A stretch of 64,000 nucleotides of DNA, taken from Chitinibacter tainanensis DSM 15459 (GTDB taxonomy: Bacteria; Pseudomonadota; Gammaproteobacteria; Burkholderiales; Chitinibacteraceae). Made by a program: the position numbers and the translations under genes. A model generated the notes under the pieces. The model searched no databases and was not told the DNA's origin. It saw only the letters and a program-made list of their open reading frames with translations. Below, one piece after another: positions 19,301 to 33,587 of this stretch. Location: the NCBI RefSeq assembly GCF_000429785.1, contig NZ_KE386952.1, positions 1 to 64,000 of the forward strand, given 5' to 3'. Position 1 is the first letter of the stretch. Every line of letters starts with the position of its first letter.

Positions 19301-20765
19301 AGCCAATGGCTTCCTGACCATCCGAGGCCAGTACGCGCAGAATCTGGTCGCGCTCTTCAAACGTTAGCTGGAATTGTTTTTGGTAGGTCAACAGTGTTGC
19401 CTTATCCATTTCTTCCAGTGGTTTATTGTCTTCGGCCATTTCCAGATGGATGGCGTGTTCTTTCAGCCATGCGCGGTAAGGTTGTGCACCTTTCAGGCCG
19501 TTATCGATGGTTTCGGTATCGATAAATTCGCCGGTTTTCAGGTTCACCGCCACGATCTGGCCCGGTTTAACGCGGCCTTTTTTGGCCACTTCTTCCGGTT
19601 TGTAACCCCATACACCGATTTCTGAGGCGATGGTGATATGGCGATCTTTGGTGATCACATAACGCGCTGGGCGCAGGCCATTACGGTCAAGCGCACAACC
19701 GGCGTAGTCGCCAGCGGCCCAAACGATGCCGGCCGGGCCATCCCATGGCTCCATATGCAGCGAGTTGTATTCGTAGAACGCACGTAAATCACGGTCGTTC
19801 GAATCCACGTTTTGCCAAGCCGGTGGCACCAGCAGGCGGAAGGCGCGGAAGACATCTACGCCGCCCAGCACCAGGCTTTCCAGCATATTATCCAGACTCA
19901 TCGAGTCTGAACCGTTGGTTTGGACGATAGGGCGGATCGCATCCATGTCCAGCTGTTCGCTGTGCATGATGGCTTCACGCGCTTTGGCCCAGGCGCGGTT
20001 ACCGGTCAGGGTATTGATCTCGCCGTTGTGCGCGAGGAAACGGAATGGCTGCGCCAGTTTCCATTGTGGCCAGGTATTAGTCGAGAAACGCTGGTGATAT
20101 ACCGCCAGGCTCGAGGCAAAACGCTCGTCTTTCAGATCGAGGTAGAACACTGGCAGATTATCGGGGGTAACCAAACCCTTGTACGACAGCACGTACGGAT
20201 TCAGGGTTGGAATATAAAAATCTTTGTCGTTGGCGTTGGCTTTTTCGGCAATACGGCGGGCTTGGTACAGCTTGCGGGCAAAGTCGAGTTCGGACAGACC
20301 GGCTGGGGCGTTCACGAAAATCTGTTTGATCGAAGGCAGCGAGGCCATTGCGGCTTCACCCAGCGCATCCAGATTCACAGGTACGTCACGAATGCCGGCT
20401 ACACTCAGGCCTTGGCCTTCGACTGCGGCTTGCAGATTTGCCAGTGACTGAGCACAGGTATCTTTATCCAAGCCAGCAAATACGAGGCCGGCAGTGAATT
20501 GCTCCGCCAGGGTATAGCCATTGTCGGCGGCCACGGCTTGCAAAAAGCCAGTGGGTTTGCGGAACAACAGACCGCAGCCATCGCCAGACTTGCCATCGGC
20601 CGCCACAGCGCCGCGGTGGGTCAAACAGGCCAGAGAATTAATCGCAGTCGATACCAGCCAATGCGACGGTTTATCATCCATCTGCGCGATCAAACCGAAG
20701 CCGCAGCTATCTTGCTCGAACTGCGGGCGGTACAGCGTGCCTTCCAACCAGCTTTGTCTATCCAT
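16317..20765 (-). CDS. gltB: Glutamate synthase large subunit, first copy (E. coli/Pseudomonas type)
   Basis: GltB makes two glutamates from glutamine and 2-oxoglutarate. The 1482-residue product starts MDRQSWLEGTLYRPQFEQDS, with the N-terminal nucleophile Cys21 exposed after propeptide removal (CGFGLIAQ). The order is class II amidotransferase domain (21 to about 420), central domain, FMN domain, then the glutamine-repeat beta-helix. The [3Fe-4S] cysteines are in CKFLRICHLNNCATGVATQ. The C-terminal domain has [19 protein letters not shown]. Length fits the shorter E. coli type (about 1486). The ATG at 20765 is chosen because it puts the Cys at the usual distance; the ribosome binding site is weak. 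Confidence 0.96.
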   Translation of the reverse strand: MDRQSWLEGTLYRPQFEQDSCGFGLIAQMDDKPSHWLVSTAINSLACLTHRGAVAADGKSGDGCGLLFRKPTGFLQAVAADNGYTLAEQFTAGLVFAGLDKDTCAQSLANLQAAVEGQGLSVAGIRDVPVNLDALGEAAMASLPSIKQIFVNAPAGLSELDFARKLYQARRIAEKANANDKDFYIPTLNPYVLSYKGLVTPDNLPVFYLDLKDERFASSLAVYHQRFSTNTWPQWKLAQPFRFLAHNGEINTLTGNRAWAKAREAIMHSEQLDMDAIRPIVQTNGSDSMSLDNMLESLVLGGVDVFRAFRLLVPPAWQNVDSNDRDLRAFYEYNSLHMEPWDGPAGIVWAAGDYAGCALDRNGLRPARYVITKDRHITIASEIGVWGYKPEEVAKKGRVKPGQIVAVNLKTGEFIDTETIDNGLKGAQPYRAWLKEHAIHLEMAEDNKPLEEMDKATLLTYQKQFQLTFEERDQILRVLASDGQEAIGSMGDDTPMAVLSQKVRSPFDYLRQQFAQVTNPPIDPIREAIVMSLNTCFGPERNLFEDGPSHAKRLEVTSPVLSTDKFDAIVSQADADFKAARFDLSFDGASTTLKAAVEQLQADVLASVRNDGTVIVVLSDKNIAKGRLPIPALFAVGAVHHALINAGLRCKTNIIAETATTRDPHHFACLIGYGATAVVPYLAYQTIKELIELGQIEHSLEKAANNFRKGINKGLMKILSKMGISTIASYRGSQLFEGVGIGEEVIDLCLTGTVSRISGAGFADFQEDLAKLNKLAFNPMRPLAQGGLLKYVFGEEYHAYNPDVVMALQKAVQNGDYKAYKQYAELVNKRPVAMLRDLMALKLDPAKAISLDEVEPLESIVKRFDSAGMSLGALSPEAHEALAEGMHRLGARSNSGEGGEDEARYGTPKMSKIKQVASGRFGVTPHYLVNAEVLQIKVAQGAKPGEGGQLPGDKVSPLIAKLRHSKPGISLISPPPHHDIYSIEDLAQLIFDLKQVNPEALVSVKLVAEPGVGTIAAGVAKAYADLITISGYDGGTAASPLASVKYAGSPFELGLTEAQQVLRANGLRGRVRVQADGGLKTGLDVVKAAIMGAESFGFGTGPMVALGCKFLRICHLNNCATGVATQEIKLRSKYFIGLPEMVVNYFTFIAQETRELMASLGIRKFEDLVGRTELLELIDGATEKQKKLALSALLSQGSTPESEPRFCVEASNPSFDKGELAEEMVRDALAGIKAGTRQRFEYNVRNIHRSIGARLSGEIAKAHGAAGLADGALHIKLNGSAGQSLGVWNSKGLTLELEGDANDYVGKGMNGGKVVIYPPKGSDFASHEATIVGNTCLYGATGGELFAAGMAGERFAVRNSGATAVVEGVGDHGCEYMTGGCVVVLGETGYNFGAGMTGGFALVYDPNMKFAYRYNNELIDTNLINGEAYGAIRAFLKDKIKAHAELTGSAKAAELLANFDEAVDYFWLVKPKVAKLDALLKD

Positions 20766-21071
20766 CACAACGGAACCCTTAAGCCAAAAAAACAAACGCA
20801 CTAGGGATTGACCCTAGTCAAGAGAAAGGGCTTGATTCTAGCTTTTAAGGGTGCTAAACGCAACCCAAACCAATTGGCACTGGACAATCGGGAAAAACCC
20901 TGAAACTACGCCATCTGGGTATTTTTCACTTTGTCAGCCTGAGTTCAAATCCGATTCAAGCCCTCGTCAATTGCCCACGGCCGCCGCCGGCAAAATGAAC
21001 AAAGCTTATGCTGCCGGCGAGGAAAAACTTCGTACACTAAGCGCCCACACCTTTTCCCGCCGGAGACCATC

Positions 21072-21677
21072 ATGCGTCAAGATGATCATCAGCTGCGCTT
21101 TCTGACCGAACATTTGCTGAACTCGGGGTTTAAAGACATCGGCGAGCGCGAACGCAATGCCCTGCTGCGCATTTCGCGCCGCCTGCAAGCCAATCGGGGG
21201 GATGAGCGTATCCCGGTCGAAGGGGTGACCTTTGGCGAGCGACTGGCCGACCGGGTGGCCGAATTCGGCGGCTCTTGGACTTTTATCCTGCTCTTTGCCT
21301 CTTTTTTGCTCGGCTGGGCGGTGCTCAATACCGACATCCTGCGCGCGCAGGCTTTCGACCCCTACCCGTATGTGTTTTTAAATCTGATTTTGTCGATGCT
21401 GGCCGCGATCCAGGCGCCGATCATCATGATGTCGCAAAACCGCCAGGCTGCCCGCGATCGGCTCACCATGCTGCGCGATTTTGAGGTCAACCTGAAGGCC
21501 GAAGCTGCGCTGCAAGCGCTAAATCAGCGGGTAGATCACCTTAGCTGGCAAATCCTGGCCGATCTGCACGAACTAAAAACGCAAGGTCAATCCAGCGCGA
21601 CGGGCGCACGCGCCATGCCAGATGACGTCGCAGCGGCCCAACCCAAGCAGGATGAGCTCAAGCCGAGCGCGGCTTAG
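21072..21677 (+). CDS. DUF1003-family membrane protein
   Basis: The 201-residue product has a soluble N-terminal part, two membrane segments near residues 74-90 and 97-116 (FILLFASFLLGWAVLN and FLNLILSMLAAIQAPIIM) and the DUF1003 signature MMSQNRQAARDRLT directly after. The C-terminal half is a charged helix and a low-complexity tail. The role of the family is unknown. The ATG at 21072 has GGAG 7 bases upstream. It is the only plus-strand gene between the two glutamate synthase sets. Its last 20 bases overlap the end of the convergent gene at 21658. Confidence 0.88.
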   Translation: MRQDDHQLRFLTEHLLNSGFKDIGERERNALLRISRRLQANRGDERIPVEGVTFGERLADRVAEFGGSWTFILLFASFLLGWAVLNTDILRAQAFDPYPYVFLNLILSMLAAIQAPIIMMSQNRQAARDRLTMLRDFEVNLKAEAALQALNQRVDHLSWQILADLHELKTQGQSSATGARAMPDDVAAAQPKQDELKPSAA

Positions 21678-22209
21678 TGGGCTTGCCGGCCGGCGCCGGC
21701 GCGGCGGCTCCTTCCTTATTACTACGTGGGCGGACGGTCAGCGTTTTCTTCGCCGCGGTGGCTGGTTGTTCGCCAGCAGCTGCGGGTGCAGCCTTCATTT
21801 GCGCAACCTTCGCCTGTCTGGCTCTTGGCGAACCTGTTAGCCGCGCTGGCACCGGACGTGCAGCAGCAGTGGTCGCTGGCCCCGCCAAACCACGCTGATG
21901 CGCCGCATCGCTGCGCTCAATCGCAATGGCGATCAGGTAATGTACTAAATCTCGATCGTGGCCGATCACCGCCACACAAGCCTGGCGCAGCCGCTCAATC
22001 AACTTGGGCTCTGGTGAGTCGATCACCCGTTTGTAGCGGTTGTATTTAAACTGAGCATCCCCGACGATGGCTTCCAGTTGGCGCAGGCGCTCAGGCTGAT
22101 TATGCCGCAGGCGATACAGCTTACTTTTTGCCGCCACTTTACGCTCATGGTCGGGCCGCAAAATCACCAGCCAATCGGCGGGCGCGGCAGGGGTGGCTTG
22201 ATCGCTCAT
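21658..22209 (-). CDS. Unknown protein with basic Ala/Pro-rich tail
   Basis: I do not recognise the family. The 183-residue product has a compact helical first half, DWLVILRPDHERKVAAKSK to about residue 110, rich in Arg, Leu and His. The tail from about residue 110 is Ala/Pro/Lys/Arg-rich and probably disordered, like histone-H1-like tails, so it could bind nucleic acid; that is inference. The ATG at 22209 gives MSDQATPAAPADW. It overlaps the convergent DUF1003 gene by 20 bases. A terminator separates it from gltD upstream. Confidence 0.75.
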   Translation of the reverse strand: MSDQATPAAPADWLVILRPDHERKVAAKSKLYRLRHNQPERLRQLEAIVGDAQFKYNRYKRVIDSPEPKLIERLRQACVAVIGHDRDLVHYLIAIAIERSDAAHQRGLAGPATTAAARPVPARLTGSPRARQAKVAQMKAAPAAAGEQPATAAKKTLTVRPRSNKEGAAAPAPAGKPTKPRSA

Positions 22210-22273
22210 ACTGAACTCCAGTGCAAAACAGGTAATCGTTCATTATACGGTGCACCACCAAGGGTGCCCGAGC

Positions 22274-22305
22274 AAAAAATAAGCCAGCGCAAGGCTGGCT
22301 TATTT
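22274..22305 (-). terminator. Rho-independent terminator after the second gltD
   Basis: On the minus strand AAATAAGCCAGC CTTGC GCTGGCTTATTTTTT is a 12-bp stem ending in six T (22279-22274). Confidence 0.92.
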
Positions 22306-22359
22306 GAGGGATATTGCTCGGCAAGCTAGATAAGAAGCTACCGCGCAACAGATACCCAC

Positions 22360-23822
22360 TTAGCGTGGCAAACTACTCGCCCCCATCAGGTAAGCATCCA
22401 CTTCACGCGCCGCCTGCCGGCCCTCGCGGATGGCCCACACCACCAAGGATTGGCCACGGCGCATATCGCCGGCGGCAAAGACTTTATCGACGCTAGTACG
22501 GTAACAGCCTTGACCTTCTGTGCTGGCTTTGGCGTTGCCACGTGCGTCTTTCTCCACGCCAAACGCATCCAAAATACTAGCAATCGGATTGGTAAAGCCC
22601 ATGGCCAGAAAGACCAGATCGGCCGGGATATCAAACTCGCTGCCGGCCACCACTTCGGGCTTACCACTGGCCCAATCCAGCTTGACCAGTTTCACGGCTC
22701 TGACCTGGCCATTCTCACCCACGAAGCCTTGGGTTTGCACCGCAAAATCACGGCTCACCCCTTCTTCGTGACTACTCGACGTCCGCAGCTTCACCGGCCA
22801 ATACGGCCACACCAGCGGTTTGTCTTCGCTTTCGGGCGGCATGGGCATCAGCTCTAACTGAGTCACGCTGGCGGCGCCATGGCGATTACTGGTGCCGACA
22901 CAATCGCTACCGGTATCGCCACCACCAATCACCACCACATGCTTGCCTGCGGCATTGATCGGGTTGGCCGCGCCACCTGCCACTTGCTTGTTTTGCGCGA
23001 TCAGCAGCTCGAGCGCGTAGTGAATACCCTTGAGCTCGCGGCCGGCCACCGGCAAATCACGTGGCACTTCAGCGCCCCCGGCCAGAATCACCGCATCAAA
23101 CTCAGCATTGAGCTCAGCAGGCGTCACCACGGCAGTAGCATCATTGACAATCCCGGCAGGTATATCTCCAGAGCCAACGACAGTATTGGTTTTGAAGACA
23201 ATACCCTCAGCCGCCAGCTGCGCCAACCGGCGATCAATCACATCCTGCCCAAGCTTGAAATCCGGAATGCCGTAGCGCAGCAAACCACCGGCTTGGTCAT
23301 TTTTTTCAAACACGGTGACCGCATGCCCCACCCGCGCCAGCTGCTGCGCGGCGGCGAGGCCCGCCGGACCGGAACCGACGATGGCCACTTTTTTACCAGT
23401 GGCCTGCGCCGCCGGTTGCGGCACGATCCAGCCGTTTTCCCAGCCTTTGTCGATAATGGCGCGCTCGATCGATTTAATCCCCACCGGCTCGGCATTAATG
23501 CCCAAAGTACAGGCGGCCTCACACGGCGCCGGGCAGACCCGGCCGGTGAATTCGGGGAAATTGTTCGTCGAATGCAGCACGGTGAGCGCATTTTGCCAAT
23601 CTTGCCGATACACCAGATCGTTAAAATCCGGGATCACATTATTAACCGGGCAACCGTTATTGCAGAACGGAATACCGCAATCCATACAACGCGCGCCTTG
23701 CAGCTTGGCAGCGGCATCATCGAGCGCTGGTACGAATTCGCGATAGTGCGTCAGGCGCTGCGCCACCGGCTCGTATGTTTCCTTGATGCGTTCGATTTCC
23801 AGAAAACCAGTCGGCTTACCCA

Positions 23823-23823
<1 letters not shown>
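22360..23823 (-). CDS. gltD: Glutamate synthase small subunit, second copy
   Basis: Same reaction as the first GltD, but a different subfamily: 487 residues starting [20 protein letters not shown]. Cluster cysteines are in [20 protein letters not shown] and [17 protein letters not shown] and NADPH sites are [17 protein letters not shown] and [22 protein letters not shown]. Its ATG overlaps the stop of the upstream gltB as TAATG, so translation of the two subunits is coupled. The N-terminus is the form usually paired with about 1550-residue large subunits. A terminator follows at 22274-22305. Confidence 0.96.
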
Positions 23824-28475
<4,652 letters not shown>

Positions 28476-28655
28476 CCGCTGGTGTCCTCTCTGCTGGTCT
28501 GACTGCCACCCCACGGCGGCGTGCGTGCTACCTGCCACACTATCGTCAGTCGTCCAGCAGTTTGCCAGAAAGCGCCGGCGTCAATTAGGGAAATTCACGA
28601 AAATTTAATCCATGTCAGACCGACGCCGCACGATTCGCCCCAGCTGGGCCAGCGT

Positions 28656-29606
28656 TTAAGCCAGCCAGTCGCGCGCTGGCAGAAAATCGGTATACAGCGC
28701 GGCCTCTGGGCTACCTGCGGCGGGCTGGTAGTCGTAGCGCCAGTTGGCCACCGGCGGCATCGACATCAAAATCGATTCGGTCCGCCCACCCGATTGCAGG
28801 CCAAACAAAGTGCCGCGATCCCATACGAGGTTAAATTCCACATAGCGCCCCCGGCGATAGCCTTGCCAATCGCGCTCGCGCTGGCCGTATTCGCAGTCTT
28901 TGCGGCGCGCCACAATCGGCGCATAGGCAGGCAAAAAGGCATCGCCCACTGCGCGCAGCAGGGCAAAACTCTCGGCAAAACCCAGCCGGGCAAAATCATC
29001 AAAGAAGATCCCGCCCACGCCGCGCGCTTCTTGCCGGTGTTTCAGGTAGAAATAACGATCGCACCAAGACTTAAATTCCGGATACAGCTCCGCCCCAAAC
29101 GGCGCCAGCGCAGCGGCGCAGGTCTGGTGGAAATGCCGCGCATCATCCACATGGCCGTAATACGGGGTGAGATCCATCCCGCCGCCAAACCAGAATACCG
29201 GCGCATCTGCGCCACCGGCCGCCGGCTTGGCGATGAAAAAGCGTACATTCATATGCACAGTGGGGATATAAGGGTTGCGCGGGTGCAGCACCAGCGAGAC
29301 GCCCATCGCCTCCCAAGCGCGCCCCGCGAGCTCGGGGCGATGCGCGCTGGCCGACGGTGGCAGCTGCGCCCCCATCACATGCGAGAAATTCACCCCGCCG
29401 CGCTCAAACACCTGCCCTTCTTCGATCAGCCGGCTAATCCCGCCGCCACCCTCGGCGCGCTCCCAGCTATCGGTGCGAAAACACAGGCCATCAATCGACT
29501 CCAGCGTGGCCACGATGTTTTGCTGCAGGGTAAGCAGATAATCTTTAACTGCCGCCAGTTGCTGGCTGGACAGTGCGGCAGAATCAGGCTGGCTGGCGTG
29601 GGTCAT
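28656..29606 (-). CDS. hemF: Oxygen-dependent coproporphyrinogen III oxidase
   Basis: HemF decarboxylates coproporphyrinogen III to protoporphyrinogen IX with O2, late in haem synthesis. The 316-residue product contains the family blocks [49 protein letters not shown] and the C-terminal [20 protein letters not shown]. The ATG at 29606 ([16 protein letters not shown]) is taken because the open frame above it (to 29702) encodes an atypical N-terminus. It is divergent from dusB. hemA lies 7 kb away in the same window, not in an operon with it. Confidence 0.96.
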   Translation of the reverse strand: MTHASQPDSAALSSQQLAAVKDYLLTLQQNIVATLESIDGLCFRTDSWERAEGGGGISRLIEEGQVFERGGVNFSHVMGAQLPPSASAHRPELAGRAWEAMGVSLVLHPRNPYIPTVHMNVRFFIAKPAAGGADAPVFWFGGGMDLTPYYGHVDDARHFHQTCAAALAPFGAELYPEFKSWCDRYFYLKHRQEARGVGGIFFDDFARLGFAESFALLRAVGDAFLPAYAPIVARRKDCEYGQRERDWQGYRRGRYVEFNLVWDRGTLFGLQSGGRTESILMSMPPVANWRYDYQPAAGSPEAALYTDFLPARDWLA

Positions 29607-29769
29607 GGGTGGCCGCTCCGGGCAAAAACGTGAATGCGCGCCATGATACGCTGTGCCCGCCTGCGACTCCACCCCGCTCACCCCCACCCTGTATAGCCAC
29701 ACAACATAGAGGGGTATTTGCTCGCTGGGCTATACCCAGACAGGTCAATTTGCTTGCTCTTTTTATTGT

Positions 29770-29798
29770 TTGCCTATTTTTTAATCAGCGGGTACAAT
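29770..29798 (+). promoter_or_regulatory. Sigma-70 type promoter of dusB-fis
   Basis: TTGCCT (29770-29775), a 17-base spacer and TACAAT (29793-29798). The expected start near 29805 leaves a leader of about 28 bases before the dusB ATG. The spacer is AT-rich and an AT-rich tract lies upstream. Confidence 0.65.
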
Positions 29799-29832
29799 CC
29801 GCGCCTTCCTTGATTCCCCCAGCCCTTGCGCC

Positions 29833-30900
29833 ATGCACATTGGCCCGTATCAGCTCAAAAACAATCTGATCGTTGCGCCGATGGCCGGGGTGACTGATCG
29901 CCCTTTCCGCCAGCTGTGCAAGCGCTTTGGCGCCGGCCATGCCGTGTCGGAAATGATCACGGCTGATCAATCGCTGCGGGCGCACAAAAAATCCATCAAT
30001 CGCGCCAATTTCGTCGGCGAGCTGGCGCCCATTTCGGCGCAGATTGCCGGCTCTGATCCAGCCCAGCTGGCCGAAGCGGCCCGCTATCAGGTGGCCAATG
30101 GCGCGCAGATTATCGATATCAATATGGGCTGCCCGGTGAAAAAGGTTTGCAACAAGCTGGCTGGCTCAGCCCTGCTGCAAGACGAAGCACTGGTGGGGCA
30201 GATACTGGATGCCGTCGTCGCCGCGGTGGCGCCGGACAATATCCCGGTTACGCTAAAAACCCGCCTCGGCTTTGCCAATGGCGCCGAGAATATCCTGCGG
30301 GTCGCCGAGCGTGCGCAGGCGGCCGGAATTGCCGCGCTGGCGATTCATGGCCGCACGCGTGAAGACATGTACAACGGCAACGCCCGCTACGCGCTGATTC
30401 GCGAAGTGAAACGCAGTTTGAACATCCCGGTGATTGCCAATGGCGACATCGATAGCCCTCGCAAGGCCGCACAGGTACTCCAGGACACGGGCGCCGACGC
30501 GATTATGATTGGCCGCGCCGCACAAGGCCGGCCGTGGATCTTCCGCGAAATCGCGCACTTTCTGGCCACCGGCGAAGAATTGCCGCCACCGGAAGTCATC
30601 GAGATTCGCGACGTTTTACTGCAGCACTTGGATGATCTGTACGCCTTTTATGGCGAGTATTCGGGCTGCCGCATCGCCCGCAAGCACATTGCCTGGTACA
30701 CCAAGGGCCTGGCGGGGAGTAATGAATTCCGGCAAGCCATGTACGCCGAGGAATCTACCGCTGGCCAAGCGCAGATGACGCGCCAATTTTTTGATCAGCT
30801 GCTCGCCTATGGCGAGCGCTTGCAATACCAGCCGGCGACCCCGGCTGACTCTGCGGCCGCCGCCCTGCTATCCGCAGCGGATGCGCGCCACCCACAATAA
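29833..30900 (+). CDS. dusB: tRNA-dihydrouridine synthase B
   Basis: DusB reduces specific uridines in the tRNA D-loop using FMN and NADPH. The 355-residue product has the FMN barrel start NNLIVAPMAGVTDRPFRQLC, the catalytic cysteine in DINMGCPVKKVCNKLAGSAL, TLKTRLGF, AIHGRTREDMYNG and the phosphate-binding DADAIMIGRAAQGRPWIF-like segment. The C-terminal helical domain ends in an Ala-rich tail. It is followed 17 bases later by fis, the arrangement conserved through much of the Proteobacteria. Confidence 0.96.
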   Translation: MHIGPYQLKNNLIVAPMAGVTDRPFRQLCKRFGAGHAVSEMITADQSLRAHKKSINRANFVGELAPISAQIAGSDPAQLAEAARYQVANGAQIIDINMGCPVKKVCNKLAGSALLQDEALVGQILDAVVAAVAPDNIPVTLKTRLGFANGAENILRVAERAQAAGIAALAIHGRTREDMYNGNARYALIREVKRSLNIPVIANGDIDSPRKAAQVLQDTGADAIMIGRAAQGRPWIFREIAHFLATGEELPPPEVIEIRDVLLQHLDDLYAFYGEYSGCRIARKHIAWYTKGLAGSNEFRQAMYAEESTAGQAQMTRQFFDQLLAYGERLQYQPATPADSAAAALLSAADARHPQ

Positions 30901-30917
30901 GAAAAATCGGATTAACC

Positions 30918-31157
30918 ATGAACCAAGCAACCGATGTGATTGCCATCGCGATTCAACAATCGCTGGATCAATACTTTAACGATCTGGACGGTGAGCCGCC
31001 CAGCGCCCTGTACGACATGGTACTGGGCCGCATGGAAAAGCCGCTGCTGATCGATATTCTGGCGCGCGTGGGGGGTAACCAGACCCAGGCCGCCGAAATG
31101 CTAGGCATTAACCGCAATACCCTGCGCAAGAAATTACAAACCTACAATCTGCTGTAA
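30918..31157 (+). CDS. fis: Fis-family nucleoid/DNA-bending regulator
   Basis: Fis is a small dimeric DNA-bending protein acting at rRNA promoters, origins and recombination sites. The 79-residue product is mainly the C-terminal Fis core: ALYDMVLGRMEKPLLIDILAR (dimer helices), then the helix-turn-helix GGNQTQAAEMLGINRNTLRK. It is about 20 residues shorter at the N-terminus than E. coli Fis (98), so the beta-hairpin arm that activates Hin/Gin recombinases is reduced, as in other betaproteobacterial forms. It is second gene of the dusB-fis operon. Confidence 0.94.
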   Translation: MNQATDVIAIAIQQSLDQYFNDLDGEPPSALYDMVLGRMEKPLLIDILARVGGNQTQAAEMLGINRNTLRKKLQTYNLL

Positions 31158-31221
31158 GCCTCACGGCGCACCGCAGCTTGGCCTTTTTTTGATTGAGTAG
31201 TGTGATCTTTGAGGAAGAACG

Positions 31222-32784
31222 ATGAGCAAAATCACTCGTGCGCTGATTAGCGTATCTGACAAAACCGGCGTACTCGAATTCGCGCAAGCCCTGGTGGCCC
31301 AAGGCGTCGAAATCCTGTCTACCGGCGGCACGGCCAAGCTGTTTGCAGACGCAGGTCTGCCCGTGATCGAAGTCGCCGATTACACCGGCTTTCCCGAAAT
31401 GCTGGATGGCCGCGTCAAAACGCTGCATCCGAAAATCCACGGTGGCATTCTGGGTCGCCGCGATCTGGATGCCCACGTGAGCACCATGCAAGAGCACGGC
31501 ATCGGCAATATCGATCTGGTGTGCGTGAATCTGTATCCATTTGAAGCCACCATCGCCAAGCCTAACTGCAGCTACGAAGATGCGATCGAAAACATCGACA
31601 TCGGCGGCCCGGCCATGGTGCGCTCTGCCGCGAAAAACCACGCTCACGTGGCCATCGTGACCGATGCCGCCGATTACAGCGCCCTGATCGCCGAAATGCA
31701 GGCCAACGCTGGCGCCCTGAGCCTGGCCACCCGCAAAAACCTGGCCAAGAAAGCCTTTAGCCACACCGCCGCTTACGATGGCGCGATCTCCAACTACCTG
31801 ACCGCGCTGACCGAAGATGGCGAAAAAGCCGCCTATCCAAACCGCCTGAACCTGCAGTTCGAAAAAGTGCAGGACATGCGTTACGGCGAAAACCCACACC
31901 AATCTGCGGCGTTCTACCGCGATCTGCAGCCAGCAGCGGGTAGCCTCGCCAACTACAAGCAATACCAAGGCAAAGAGCTGAGCTACAACAACATCGCCGA
32001 CTCGGATGCCGCATGGGAATGCGTGAAGCAGTTTGCCGAGCCTGCCTGCGTAATCGTGAAACACGCCAACCCATGTGGTGTGGCCGTGGCCAAAGATTTG
32101 TACACCGCGTATCGCCTGGCGTTTGCCACCGACACCACCAGCGCGTTTGGCGGCATTATCGCCTTCAATAAAGTGGTGGATGTCGACACACTGGAAGCAG
32201 TATCGGCGCAATTCCTCGAAGTGCTGATCGCTCCGGGCTACACTCCTGAAGCGCTGGCTCTGGTCGCGAAAAAACCGAATGTACGCGTACTGGAAGTCGC
32301 CATCGAAACCGGTGAAAACCGCTTTGATCTGAAACGCGTAGGTGGCGGTCTGCTGGTGCAAACGCCAGACGTGCACGCGCTGACCTTGGCCGACCTGAAA
32401 GTAGTGACCAAACTGCAACCAAGCGATGAGCAGCTGAAAGATCTGCTGTTTGCCTGGAATGTGGCGAAATTTGTGAAATCCAACGCGATTGTGTTCTGCG
32501 GTAAAGGCCAGACCCTCGGGATTGGCGCCGGGCAGATGAGCCGTGTGGATTCAACCAAAATCGCCGCAATTAAAGCGCGCAATGCGGGCCTTGAGCTGCG
32601 TGGCTCAGTCGCCGCGTCGGATGCCTTCTTCCCGTTCCGCGATGGCGTGGATGTGATTGCCGAAAACGGCGTCTCGGCCATCATCCAGCCGGGCGGCTCA
32701 CTGCGTGATGAAGAAGTCATCGCCGCCGCCGATGAGCACGGCATTGCGATGGTAATGACCGGCATTCGTCACTTCCGTCACTAA
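31222..32784 (+). CDS. purH: Bifunctional AICAR formyltransferase / IMP cyclohydrolase
   Basis: PurH carries out the last two steps of IMP synthesis. The 520-residue product has the cyclohydrolase domain at about 1-195 ([43 protein letters not shown]) and the transformylase domain after that ([31 protein letters not shown]). It ends with the usual GIRHFRH. GAGGAA lies 8 bases before the ATG. purD follows downstream but pagP intervenes. A GCGGCACT/AGTGCCGC hairpin without a U-run lies at 32796-32822. Confidence 0.97.
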   Translation: MSKITRALISVSDKTGVLEFAQALVAQGVEILSTGGTAKLFADAGLPVIEVADYTGFPEMLDGRVKTLHPKIHGGILGRRDLDAHVSTMQEHGIGNIDLVCVNLYPFEATIAKPNCSYEDAIENIDIGGPAMVRSAAKNHAHVAIVTDAADYSALIAEMQANAGALSLATRKNLAKKAFSHTAAYDGAISNYLTALTEDGEKAAYPNRLNLQFEKVQDMRYGENPHQSAAFYRDLQPAAGSLANYKQYQGKELSYNNIADSDAAWECVKQFAEPACVIVKHANPCGVAVAKDLYTAYRLAFATDTTSAFGGIIAFNKVVDVDTLEAVSAQFLEVLIAPGYTPEALALVAKKPNVRVLEVAIETGENRFDLKRVGGGLLVQTPDVHALTLADLKVVTKLQPSDEQLKDLLFAWNVAKFVKSNAIVFCGKGQTLGIGAGQMSRVDSTKIAAIKARNAGLELRGSVAASDAFFPFRDGVDVIAENGVSAIIQPGGSLRDEEVIAAADEHGIAMVMTGIRHFRH

Positions 32785-32795
32785 GCGCACATAGA

Positions 32796-32822
32796 GCGGC
32801 ACTACACTACGGTGAGTGCCGC
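32796..32822 (+). other. Hairpin after purH
   Basis: GCGGCACT (32796-32803) pairs perfectly with AGTGCCGC (32815-32822) across an 11-base loop. There is no T-run, so it is not a clear intrinsic terminator. Confidence 0.5.
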
Positions 32823-32978
32823 GGTGCGGGATGGGTTACGAAACGTCACGCGCTACTTGGGGATGCTGCAGTACACTGCCAGCATCCTATTTGTATTTTC
32901 TACATACCACCAGTGCGTATATCCATGCAGCCATTAATAAATAAGGCCTGTATCGATATACCCATTCAGGAGTCAGCC

Positions 32979-33533
32979 ATGCTGAAAAAAATCTGGGCCA
33001 TCTGCCTACTGGCCGCCACCCTTGCTCTGCCGGCCAAAGCGGTAGAATGTGAAAACTGGTGGTGGGGTTTTGATGCCGCCTGTAGCCACATTAGCGGCAC
33101 TTGGAATGAAGGCACTGGCGGGTTGTACCTCACCGGCTATGCCTGGCATAACCGCGCCACCTACGACAAAGAAAACATCGATAGCTACAACGAATTCGCC
33201 TACGGCGGCGGTTTGGGTTATCACCGCCCGATCGGCAATGGCAACGAAGAAATGATCTACGCCATTGGCTTTGCCGATTCACACGAACAACCGCAGTTTC
33301 ACGTCGGCTACGGCCATATGTGGTACTGGAATGTGGCTGGCCCACTGCGCGCCGGCGCAGGCTGGACAGGCGGGGTGTTCTTCCGTAATTCCGATTTCAA
33401 CTACCTGCCGGTGCCCTTTGTGCTGCCCATGCTGGGCGTGAAATACGACAAAACCAATTTCTATGCCACCTATATCCCCGGTGGCAAAAACAACGGGAAT
33501 GTCTTGTTCCTGTTTGCCCGTTTCGATTACTAA
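32979..33533 (+). CDS. pagP: PagP-type lipid A palmitoyltransferase
   Basis: PagP is an outer-membrane beta-barrel that moves palmitate from phospholipid to lipid A and raises resistance to cationic peptides. The 184-residue product has a signal peptide MLKKIWAICLLAATLALPAKA, then a barrel. The catalytic triad is present: His57 (AWHNRATYDKE), Asp100 and Ser101 (GFADSHEQP), which is His36/Asp79/Ser80 in the mature protein, close to His33/Asp76/Ser77 of E. coli. GYGHMWYWN, LPVPFVLPMLGVKY, TYIPGGKNNGNVLF and the terminal aromatic FDY also match. AGGAG at 32968-32972 fixes the ATG at 32979. It sits alone between purH and purD. No PhoP box was identified. Confidence 0.9.
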   Translation: MLKKIWAICLLAATLALPAKAVECENWWWGFDAACSHISGTWNEGTGGLYLTGYAWHNRATYDKENIDSYNEFAYGGGLGYHRPIGNGNEEMIYAIGFADSHEQPQFHVGYGHMWYWNVAGPLRAGAGWTGGVFFRNSDFNYLPVPFVLPMLGVKYDKTNFYATYIPGGKNNGNVLFLFARFDY

Positions 33534-33587
33534 ACTACTTGTCCACGCGCTGGCCTCGTCCGGCGCGGGCACCCTGATGGAGTCCAT

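Noticed and set aside
31108-32418. 436-codon open frame on the minus strand opposite purH
   Set aside because: It is antisense to purH, which matches its family end to end. Long antisense frames are common in GC-rich DNA with strong codon bias, and the product is low-complexity His/Gly/Ala-rich.
32796-32822. Intrinsic terminator after purH
   Set aside because: The stem is perfect but has no T-run, so I list it only as a hairpin.
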